Positions 42,016 to 49,411 of a stretch of DNA of 64,000 nucleotides are shown here, piece after piece. Origin of the DNA: Ga0077536 sp035325705 (GTDB taxonomy: Bacteria > Pseudomonadota > Gammaproteobacteria > Ga0077536); assembly GCA_035325705.1 (NCBI GenBank), contig DAOKZI010000010.1, positions 96,202 through 160,201 of the forward strand, in the 5' to 3' direction. The notes beneath the pieces are model-generated. The model saw only the letters and a program-made list of their open reading frames with translations. It made no database searches and had not been told where the DNA came from. The position numbers and the translations under genes were made by a program. The stretch's first letter is position 1. Every line of letters begins with the position of its first letter.

Positions 42016-44580
42016 ATGTCGCGCGTGAATCAGTCGCTCGAGCTCGAATCCGGCGCGACGCTGCGCGCGAGCGTCGAGCAGGCGCCGGATTTCGCGGCCG
42101 TCTTCGACGCCTCGCCGAACAGCTATCTGCTGTTGCGACCGGATCTGACCATCGCCTATGCCAATGCCGCCCATCTCGCGAGCGTCGATCGCTGCGCGGA
42201 AGACGTCGTCGGCCGCCATTTCTTCGATGCCTTTCCGGCCATGGCCGAGGACGATCAGGCAGCCTGTCTGCGCCGCTCGATCGAGCGCGCGCGCGACGAG
42301 CGGCGTTCCGACGACATTGCGCTGCTGCGTTACGGCGTGGCGAGCGATGGTTCGAGCGGCATCGTGCCCGAGCGCTACTGGAGCGTGACGCACACGCCGA
42401 TCTTCGACGCCGACGGCCGCCTCCGCTATGTCCTGCAGCACAGCCAGGACGTGACGGCCTTCCGCCTCGCGCGCGCCGCCGCCGATCCGCGCGCCGAGGC
42501 CGGGGTGCTGCGCCGGGTCACCGCCGTCCAGCACGAGAACGAGGCGCTGTCGCAGCAGTGCAAGCGTCTGCTGATGCTGTTCCGCCAGGCGCCCGGCTTC
42601 ATGTGCGTGCTCGAAGGCGAGCGCTTCATCGTGCGCATGGCGAACGCCGGCTTCGAGGCCTTGATCGGCCGGCGCGCGATCGCGGATCGCCCGCTCGCCG
42701 AAGTGCTGCCGGAGCTCGAAGCGCAGGGCTATCTCGACGTCGCCCGCCGCGTGTTCCGCTCCGGCGAGGCCTTTCGCGGCCGCGGGATGCCGGTGCGGAT
42801 CACCACGGCCGAGGGCACGACGCGGCTGCGCTACGTCGACTTCCTCGCGCAACCCGTCTACGAGGACGACGATGAGCGCGGGCCCGTCGTCGGCCTCGCC
42901 GTCTCCGGCTACGACGTCTCACCGCACTGGGAAACGCGCCGCGATCTCTCGCGCCATCGCGCGCGGCTCGAGGAGCTGGTGCGCGAGCGCACCGCGGAGA
43001 TCGAACGCCTCGCGCGCGAGCGGCGCGAGGTCGACGCCGCGCGCAACACCAGCCAGCGCTTGGAAGCCATCGGCAAGCTGACCGGCGGCGTCGCGCACGA
43101 TTTCAACAACGTGCTCCAGATCATTCGCAGCAACCTGCAGCTCGTCGAAGACCGGATCGCCGATGACACGACCGCCGATCGCCACCTCGCCGTTGCCCAG
43201 GAAGGCGTCGAACGCGGCGCGCGGCTCGCCGCCCAGCTACTCGCCTTTGCGCGGCGCCAGCTCCTCGATCCGATCGTGCTGAACCTGGGCGAACGGCTGC
43301 CGCAGCTCACCGGCCTGATCGGCAGCGCGCTCGGCGCGGGGATCGAGATCACGACGCGGATCGCGCCCGGGCTGTGGAACGTGCGCGTGGATCCGAATCG
43401 CCTGGAGAACGTGCTGCTGAATCTCGCGATCAATGCGCGCGACGCGATGGCCGGACGCGGACGGCTGACGATCGAGGCGGACAACGTCGAGCTCGACGAG
43501 ACCTACGCCCGTACGCAGATCGATCTCGAGGCCGGGCGCTACGTGATGATCGTGGTCGCCGACACGGGCTGCGGCATGAGCGAGGAGGTGCAGCGGCACG
43601 CCTGCGAGCCTTTCTTCACGACCAAGCCGGCGCCGCAGGGCTCGGGCCTCGGCTTGAGCATGGCGCACGGCTTCATGCGCCAGAGCGGCGGCGCACTCGA
43701 CCTGCACAGCGAGGTGGGCGTCGGCACGACGATCAGGCTCTATTTCCCCTACAGCGACGAGCCGCTCACGCACATCGAACAGGAAGCCGAGGCGCCGCCC
43801 GGCGATGGGCACGAAACGATACTGCTCGTCGAGGACGAGGCCGCGGTGCGCGGCTCGGCGGTCGAATTCCTGCGCGGCTTCGGCTATCGCGTGCTCGCCG
43901 CCGCGGACGCGGTGCAGGCGCTCGCGATCCTGCGCGAAGGCACGCCGATCGATCTGCTGTTCAGCGACGTCGTGATGCCCGGTCCCGTGCGCAGCGACGA
44001 GCTCGCGGCCGAAGCGCGGCGGTTGCAGCCGGACATCGCCGTGCTCTTCACCTCGGGTTACCCGGAGCACGCGATCCGCCACGGCGACGATCTGCAGCCG
44101 CCGATCAAGCTGCTCCAGAAACCCTACCGGCGCGAAGATCTCGCCCGCATGGTGCGTCAGGTACTGCGCCGGCGCGCGCTGAACCGCAGCGCGGCCAGCG
44201 CCCGCGATGCGTCGGCGCCCGCCCCGGTGCGCGTGCTGCTCGTCGAGGACAACGAGATCCTGCGCAGCACGACCGCGGAGTATCTGCGCGAGCTCGGCTA
44301 CGAGGTCGGCGGCTGCGCGAACGGCAGCGAGGCGCTCGCCCGCGCCGGCGAAGCGAGCTTCGACGTGCTGATGACGGACATCGATCTGCCGGGCATGTCG
44401 GGGCTGGAGATCGTCGAGGCGCTGCGCCGCATGCAACCGCGCATCGGCGCCGTCATCGTCTCCGGCTATGTGCACCTGCTGGGCGACAACGTGCCCGCCG
44501 ACACCCTGGTGCTCGCCAAGCCTTTCGACATGGGCGCACTCGATCGGCTGCTGCGCAAGGCGGCCGGGCGCGCGGGCTGA
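42016..44580 (+). CDS. Hybrid PAS sensor histidine kinase with two receiver domains
   Basis: The 854-residue soluble protein reads two PAS domains (about residues 25-150 and 185-310), a coiled-coil linker rich in Arg and Glu (about 312-345), and a HisKA domain with His361 in GGVAHDFNN. An HATPase domain with intact N-box (NLAINARDAM), DTGCGMS and GSGLGLSM boxes follows, then two receiver domains (Asp651 in LLFSDVVMP, Asp788 in MTDIDLPG). It has no membrane segment, so it senses a cytoplasmic signal. No DNA-binding output is present, so the receivers may pass phosphate to another protein. It may feed the NarL-type regulator 4 kb upstream. Confidence 0.9.
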   Translation: MSRVNQSLELESGATLRASVEQAPDFAAVFDASPNSYLLLRPDLTIAYANAAHLASVDRCAEDVVGRHFFDAFPAMAEDDQAACLRRSIERARDERRSDDIALLRYGVASDGSSGIVPERYWSVTHTPIFDADGRLRYVLQHSQDVTAFRLARAAADPRAEAGVLRRVTAVQHENEALSQQCKRLLMLFRQAPGFMCVLEGERFIVRMANAGFEALIGRRAIADRPLAEVLPELEAQGYLDVARRVFRSGEAFRGRGMPVRITTAEGTTRLRYVDFLAQPVYEDDDERGPVVGLAVSGYDVSPHWETRRDLSRHRARLEELVRERTAEIERLARERREVDAARNTSQRLEAIGKLTGGVAHDFNNVLQIIRSNLQLVEDRIADDTTADRHLAVAQEGVERGARLAAQLLAFARRQLLDPIVLNLGERLPQLTGLIGSALGAGIEITTRIAPGLWNVRVDPNRLENVLLNLAINARDAMAGRGRLTIEADNVELDETYARTQIDLEAGRYVMIVVADTGCGMSEEVQRHACEPFFTTKPAPQGSGLGLSMAHGFMRQSGGALDLHSEVGVGTTIRLYFPYSDEPLTHIEQEAEAPPGDGHETILLVEDEAAVRGSAVEFLRGFGYRVLAAADAVQALAILREGTPIDLLFSDVVMPGPVRSDELAAEARRLQPDIAVLFTSGYPEHAIRHGDDLQPPIKLLQKPYRREDLARMVRQVLRRRALNRSAASARDASAPAPVRVLLVEDNEILRSTTAEYLRELGYEVGGCANGSEALARAGEASFDVLMTDIDLPGMSGLEIVEALRRMQPRIGAVIVSGYVHLLGDNVPADTLVLAKPFDMGALDRLLRKAAGRAG

Positions 44581-44614
44581 ATCGATCGCGCTGCGTGCCG
44601 GTTCATGCGCTCGT

Positions 44615-44774
44615 TTTAATCTAGCCACGGCGGACACAGAGGACACGGAGGGAAAAGGGGTTGAACGAGTGCTCTGTAACGCTGTCGCCATTTTTTGTGC
44701 CCCAGCGCAAACGGAATCTCCCCACAAGAAATTTTTCTCTCCGTGTCCTCTGTGTCCTCCGTGGCTAGATTAAA
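44615..44774. repeat. Family-3 inverted repeat element, variant
   Basis: Inverted ends of 36 bases with one mismatch (TTTAATCTAGCCACGG...GGACACGGAG at 44615-44650, complement at 44739-44774) flank about 88 bases. The element fills most of the 44581-44900 gap, which also contains a degenerate family-1 unit at 44803-44830. Confidence 0.88.
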
Positions 44775-44844
44775 CGGCATATCGGCCACCTCCGACCCGC
44801 ACGGATTCGCTGCGCTCATCCGGCCACGAAATTTCAGCCGGTGG

Positions 44845-44860
44845 TGGCATGCATCTTGAT
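44845..44860 (+). promoter_or_regulatory. Sigma-54-like promoter with weak -12
   Basis: TGGCATGcatcTTGAT has a perfect -24 element and correct spacing, but GA instead of GC at -12. Predicted start about 44871, 30 bases before the GTG at 44901. Confidence 0.45.
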
Positions 44861-44900
44861 GTTTCGTTCTCGTGCGACCAGGACTGCGAGGTGCGATGCC

Positions 44901-45047
44901 GTGGACGAGAACAAGACGCTGCCGATCGGGCCATTGAAGACGCTGCCTCGCCGGCAGCGCGGCCGCATCGGCTGGATACTGTTGTGGCTGCTCGGCGTGC
45001 CGCTGCCGGTGCTGTTCGCGCTGTTCCTGCTGCGGGGCTGCACCTGA
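44901..45047 (+). CDS. Tiny single-span membrane protein
   Basis: The 48-residue product begins at a GTG (VDENKTLPIGPLKTLPRRQRG) and contains one hydrophobic helix (IGWILLWLLGVPLPVLFALFLL) ending in RGCT. Small proteins of this form, a basic head followed by one Leu-rich helix with a Gly-Val-Pro-Leu-Pro kink, are seen in other proteobacteria, but I cannot name a family. Confidence 0.5.
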   Translation: MDENKTLPIGPLKTLPRRQRGRIGWILLWLLGVPLPVLFALFLLRGCT

Positions 45048-45083
45048 AGACGGAGGTCGATCTCGATGCGGGTCCGGCCGACA

Positions 45084-45104
45084 CGGGTGTAAGCCTTGCA
45101 CGCG
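45084..45104. promoter_or_regulatory. Candidate activator-binding dyad at the start of the TVP38 gene
   Basis: GGGTGTAA-GCC-TTGCACGC is nearly identical to the site at 26825. It overlaps the only unambiguous upstream start codon (TTG, 45096) of the following gene. It also happens to meet GG-N10-GC, but its -24 part is otherwise unlike the promoters listed here. Confidence 0.4.
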
Positions 45105-45866
45105 ACGTGCAAAAACGGCGGCCGGCGCAAGCGGCCGCGGCGCCGCGGACGGCGCGGCTCCTGGCTCGCGATCGCGCTGTCGGCTGCGCTGCTGGCCGGC
45201 TTGATGCCGGCGCATGAGGCGCGCGCCGCGGTCGACTCCCTGGACGCCGCCGTGACGCGCCTCCTGCCGTGGTTCGAACAGCAGGGCTGGTTGGGCCTGG
45301 TGATCTACGGCGCCTGCGACGCGCTGCTCGTCGTGCTGCTGCTGCCGGTGATCGTACTCGCGGTCGGCGCGGGCGTGCTCTTCGGCATCGTGCAGGGCAC
45401 GCTTTTGATGGTGGCCGGCACGACGCTGGGCGCGACGCTCGCATTTTTGATCGGTCGTCACGCCTTCGGCTCGCGCCTGCGTGCGTGGCTGCTGCGCCGG
45501 CGCCGTGCCCATGCGCTCGCGCGGGCGCTGCGCGACGGCGGCTGGCTCACCATCGCGGCGCTGCGCATGACGCCGTTCTTTCCGTTCAAATCGACGAACT
45601 ACGTGTTCGGCGCGCTCGATTTGAAGCTGCGGGATTTCGTGCTCGGCACCGCGGCCGGCATCCTGCCGCTGACGGCCGCCGCGGTGACGCTGGGCGCGCT
45701 GGCCGGCGACGTGACGGCCGCGCTCGCGGCGCGCCGCTCGCCGCAGCCTTTCGAATGGGCGCTCTATGCCGTCGGGCTCGCCTGCGCGCTCGCCGCCGTC
45801 GTCGGCTTGACCCGCCGCGCGCGTCGCTTGCTCGAGGCCGGCGCCGCGGAGGAGCCGGTCCCGTGA
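45096..45866 (+). CDS. TVP38/TMEM64 (DedA-superfamily) membrane protein
   Basis: The product has up to 256 residues. A very basic N-terminus precedes a hydrophobic segment (WLAIALSAALLAGL). The SNARE-associated Golgi (VTT) domain follows with the block VGAGVLFGIVQGTLLMVAGTTLGATLAFLIGR, the re-entrant-type RMTPFFPFKSTNYVFGALDLKLRDFVLGT, and further helices to residue 245. Family members are thought to move lipids or undecaprenyl phosphate between leaflets. The start is uncertain: the TTG at 45096 follows an in-frame stop and overlaps a regulatory-looking dyad; the ATG at 45204 would remove the first helix. It overlaps the next gene (GTGA). Confidence 0.78.
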   Translation: MHATCKNGGRRKRPRRRGRRGSWLAIALSAALLAGLMPAHEARAAVDSLDAAVTRLLPWFEQQGWLGLVIYGACDALLVVLLLPVIVLAVGAGVLFGIVQGTLLMVAGTTLGATLAFLIGRHAFGSRLRAWLLRRRRAHALARALRDGGWLTIAALRMTPFFPFKSTNYVFGALDLKLRDFVLGTAAGILPLTAAAVTLGALAGDVTAALAARRSPQPFEWALYAVGLACALAAVVGLTRRARRLLEAGAAEEPVP

Positions 45867-48106
45867 TCCCGCGCATGCGACGTCTGGCGTGGCGCACGGC
45901 CGTGCGTCGCGCGGCCGAGGCGCAGGGCTTTCTCGATCCGATCGCCCTGCTCGCGCGCCTGCAGCAGTTCGCGCAGCCCTCGGAGGTGCACTACCCCGTC
46001 GAGCTGCTGCGCGCCGGCGCCGAGATGCACGCCCGCGGCCTGCTCAATGCGCGGATCATCCAGCACAACATGGACTGGCGCTGGCCGCTGTGGGTGCGGC
46101 GGCAGTACGATCCTCGCGACATCTCTTTCGTCCCGCGCGCGTTCTCGCTGACGCACGTGAATCTGACGCATCGCAACTGGACCGCGCTCGGCATCCCCGG
46201 CGTCGACGCCTTTCCGATCGTCGATCCGGCCGGGCTGCTGACGCCGCTGCACGACGGCTGGTCCGTCGACGTGTGGGTGCGCGGCACTGACGAACGCTGG
46301 CTGGTGCCGGCGAGCGCGCCGATCCTCGAGCAGCATCTCGATCTGACCCAGGGGCTCTCCGTCGTCACGCACAGCCGCGACGACGACGCCCGCCTCGCGC
46401 TGACCGTGCGCGCGACGGCCTTCGCGACCGAGAGCGACACGCGCTGGGAGCTCTTCTGCGAAGCGGGCGGCGACGCCGCGCGCTGGCTCGTGATCGCGCT
46501 GCGTCCGTGCAATCCCGAAGGCATCTCGGCGATACGCTCGATCGCGCTGGACGGCACGCACTGGCGCGTCGACGAGCGCGAGGATCTCTATTTCGACACG
46601 CCGCCCGCGCAGCACCTGGTCGGCGATTACGGCAGCGGCGACGTGCACACGCACTGGGACACGCCCGCGGCGCAATCCTCGCGCGTGCGCTGCCCGCGCG
46701 GCATGGCGACGGCGGCCGCGGTGTTCCCGCTCGACGCGCGCCACCCGCGGCGCCTGCGCGTGCAGGGCATACTGAGCCGCGAAGCCCCGCCGGCGGGCGG
46801 CTGGGCCGGCGCGCTCAGCGGCGTCTGCCGCCTGCAGCACCCCGACGCCGGATTCCAGCATCTCTACGACGCCGCGGTGCGCACGCTGGTGCTGCTGACG
46901 CCGTCCGATCCCTATCCCGGTCCCTATACCTACCGCCGCTTCTGGTTTCGGGACGCGGTCTTCATTCTCGATGCGCTGCTCGCGCTGGGTCTCGTCGCGC
47001 GCGTCGACGCTGCGCTCGCCCGCTTCCGCATGCGCCAGAGCGGCGACGGTTATTTCCGATCGCAGGACGGCGAATGGGACTCGAACGGTCAGGTGCTGTG
47101 GCTGTTCGCGCGCCACGCCGCGGCCACGCAGGCCGTGCCGGACGCGGGACGTCTGCGCATGCTGCGCGCGGGAGCAGAGTGGATCCTGCGCAAGCGCCTG
47201 CCGCGCACGCTCGACGGCGCGCACGCGGGCCTGATGCCGGCCGGCTTCAGCGCCGAGCATCTGGGGCCGAACGACTACTACTACTGGGACGATTTCTGGA
47301 GCGTCGCGGGCCTGCGCGCGGCGGCGACGCTGTTCGACGCCCACGACGCCGGTGCCGCACGCCGCTGGCGCGAAGGCGCCGAGGACTTCATGAGCTGCAT
47401 CGACCGCAGTCTCGAGCATTGCCGCGCGCGCCTCGGCCGGCCCGCGATGCCGGCGGCGCCCTATCGGCGGCTCGATGCCGGTGCGATCGGATCGATCGTC
47501 GCGGGTCATCCGCTGCAGCTCTTGGAGCCCCTCGATCCGCGCCTGCTCGACACCGTCGAATATCTGCTGGAGCGCGATCTCGTGGACGGCGGCTTTTTCC
47601 AGCAGAACATCCACTCCGGCATCAACGCCTATCTGACGCTGCATCTCGCGCAGGTGCTGATGCGCGCGGGCGACGCCCGCCAGCGCGATTTGATCGCGGC
47701 CGTGGCGCGGCTCGCCTCGCCGACCGGGCAATGGCCGGAAGCCGTGCACCCGCAGACCGGCGGCGGCTGCATGGGCGACGGCCAGCACGCATGGGCCGCG
47801 GCCGAATGGGTGATGGCGCTGCGCAACGCCTGCGTGCGCGAAGAGGACGGCCTGCTCGTAATCGGCAGCGGCGTCGCGGACGACTGGCTGGCCGACGAAG
47901 TGCCGCTGTCGCTGGGGCCGACGCCGACGTCGCACGGCCCGCTGTCCGTGATCTTCAGCGGCCCTGCGCATGCGCCGCGCGTCTCTTGGCAAGCGCAGTG
48001 GCACCGCCATGCGCCGACGCTGCGCATCGCCGTGCCGGGCCACGCAGCGATCGAGGTGCCCGGCGCGCCGCCGGTCGGCACGCGGGTGCTGGGAGGAGAA
48101 GACTGA
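45863..48106 (+). CDS. Six-hairpin glycosidase (glycogen-debranching/GH15-like)
   Basis: The 747-residue protein has an N-terminal beta-sandwich part (about residues 80-320) and a C-terminal (alpha/alpha)6 barrel (about 340-680). The barrel carries the block YTYRRFWFRDAVFILDALLALGL and the glycosidase blocks NDYYYWDDFWSVAG and DGGFFQQNIHSGINAYLTLHLAQ. These are marks of the amylo-1,6-glucosidase/GH15/GH63 clan. No signal peptide is present, so it acts in the cytoplasm. The GTG start overlaps the TVP38 stop; an ATG at 45875 is possible. It is coupled by TGATG to the glycosyltransferase that follows, so a glucan or glucolipid substrate is likely. Confidence 0.75.
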   Translation: MIPRMRRLAWRTAVRRAAEAQGFLDPIALLARLQQFAQPSEVHYPVELLRAGAEMHARGLLNARIIQHNMDWRWPLWVRRQYDPRDISFVPRAFSLTHVNLTHRNWTALGIPGVDAFPIVDPAGLLTPLHDGWSVDVWVRGTDERWLVPASAPILEQHLDLTQGLSVVTHSRDDDARLALTVRATAFATESDTRWELFCEAGGDAARWLVIALRPCNPEGISAIRSIALDGTHWRVDEREDLYFDTPPAQHLVGDYGSGDVHTHWDTPAAQSSRVRCPRGMATAAAVFPLDARHPRRLRVQGILSREAPPAGGWAGALSGVCRLQHPDAGFQHLYDAAVRTLVLLTPSDPYPGPYTYRRFWFRDAVFILDALLALGLVARVDAALARFRMRQSGDGYFRSQDGEWDSNGQVLWLFARHAAATQAVPDAGRLRMLRAGAEWILRKRLPRTLDGAHAGLMPAGFSAEHLGPNDYYYWDDFWSVAGLRAAATLFDAHDAGAARRWREGAEDFMSCIDRSLEHCRARLGRPAMPAAPYRRLDAGAIGSIVAGHPLQLLEPLDPRLLDTVEYLLERDLVDGGFFQQNIHSGINAYLTLHLAQVLMRAGDARQRDLIAAVARLASPTGQWPEAVHPQTGGGCMGDGQHAWAAAEWVMALRNACVREEDGLLVIGSGVADDWLADEVPLSLGPTPTSHGPLSVIFSGPAHAPRVSWQAQWHRHAPTLRIAVPGHAAIEVPGAPPVGTRVLGGED

Positions 48107-49401
48107 TGCGCATCGTGATGATGACGAACACCTACCTGCCGCACATCGGCGGCGTCGCACGCTCGGTGACGGCGTTCAGCGCGGCCTATCGCCGGCTCGG
48201 CCACGAGGTGCTGGTCGTCGCGCCCGAGTTCGAAGATCGCGACCCGCAGGAAGAGAACGTGGTGCGCGTGCCCGCGATCCAGAACTTCAACGGCAGCGAC
48301 TTCTCGCTGATCCTGCCGGTGTCGGGCACGCTAGACGACGCGATCGTCCGCTTCGAGCCGCAGATCATCCATTCGCATCATCCTTTCCTCGTCGGCTCCG
48401 CGGCGCTGCGGCTCGCCTGCCAGCTCGCGCTGCCGCTGGTGTTCACGCATCACACGATGTACGAGGAATACACCCACTACGTGCCCGGCGATTCGCCGCT
48501 GCTCAAGCGCTTCGTCGCCACGCTGTCCTCGCACTACGCAAATGCCTGCCAGCGCGTGTTCGCGCCCAGCGCGAGCATCGCGACGCTGATCCAGGAGCGC
48601 GGCGTGACGACGCCGATCGAAGTGATCCCGACCGGCATCGGCCGCGAGTTCTTCGACGCCGGCGACGGCCCGGGGCTGCGCGCCGCGCTCGGCATCCCGC
48701 CGGAGGCCTTCGTCGTCGGCCACGTCGGCCGCCTCGCGCCGGAGAAGAACCTCGATTATCTGGGCGAGGCGCTGATGCGCTTCCTCCTCGCGCATCCGCA
48801 GGCGCTCGCGCTGGTGGTCGGCGGCGGGCCCTGCGCCAGCACGCTGCGCGCGCTGGCGCGCGAGGCGGGCATCGAGGCGCGCCTGGTGATGACGGGCTCG
48901 CTCGATCATCCGCTGCTGGCGAGCGCCTATCGCGCGATGGATGTCTTCGCCTTTGCCTCGAAGAGCGAGACGCAGGGCCTCGTGCTGGCCGAAGCGCTCG
49001 CGGTCGGCGTGCCCGTCGTCGCCCTCGATGCGCCCGGCGCGCGCGAGGTCGTCGTCGACGGCGACAACGGCCGCCTGCTCGATGCACAGGCCTCCGTCGC
49101 GGACTTCGTCGCGGCGCTGGCGGCGGTCGCCGCGCTCGATGCGGGCGCGCGCGCGGCGCAGGCCGAGCGCGCGCGCGCGACGGCGCGGGACTACGACATC
49201 GATCGCTGTGCCGAACGGGCGCTCGCCGTCTATGCCGAGCTCGCCGCCGACTTCGACGCGCCCTCGCGCGCCGGTCACGGCGAGCTCGACGAAGTCATCG
49301 CGCGGCTCGGCGCGGAGTGGACGGTGTTGAAGGGCCTCGCCGGCGCGGCCGGCGCCGCGCTGGTCGGCAGCGAGCCGGCGACCACGGCGGCGTCCGGCTG
49401 A
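48106..49401 (+). CDS. GT4-family glycosyltransferase
   Basis: This 431-residue retaining glycosyltransferase has the GT-B fold. The N-terminal domain begins MRIVMMTNTYLPHIGGVARS. The domain boundary holds VIPTGIG, and the C-terminal nucleotide-sugar site has GHVGRLAPEKN and the EX7E motif in SKSETQGLVLAEALAVGVPVV. The sequence resembles the subgroup that glycosylates diacylglycerol or phosphatidylinositol (HSHHPFLVG, FTHHTMYEEYTHYVP). It has no membrane segment. The start overlaps the glycosidase stop by one base after GGAGGAGAA. A membrane-lipid acceptor would fit its neighbours, which is inference. Confidence 0.85.
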   Translation: MRIVMMTNTYLPHIGGVARSVTAFSAAYRRLGHEVLVVAPEFEDRDPQEENVVRVPAIQNFNGSDFSLILPVSGTLDDAIVRFEPQIIHSHHPFLVGSAALRLACQLALPLVFTHHTMYEEYTHYVPGDSPLLKRFVATLSSHYANACQRVFAPSASIATLIQERGVTTPIEVIPTGIGREFFDAGDGPGLRAALGIPPEAFVVGHVGRLAPEKNLDYLGEALMRFLLAHPQALALVVGGGPCASTLRALAREAGIEARLVMTGSLDHPLLASAYRAMDVFAFASKSETQGLVLAEALAVGVPVVALDAPGAREVVVDGDNGRLLDAQASVADFVAALAAVAALDAGARAAQAERARATARDYDIDRCAERALAVYAELAADFDAPSRAGHGELDEVIARLGAEWTVLKGLAGAAGAALVGSEPATTAASG

Positions 49402-49411
49402 AGGCACGACG

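Noticed and set aside
45084..45104. This site as another sigma-54 promoter (it satisfies GG-N10-GC).
   Set aside because: The -24 flank is GGGTGTA rather than TGGCACG and the whole is a near-palindrome matching the site at 26825, so a protein-binding site is more likely.
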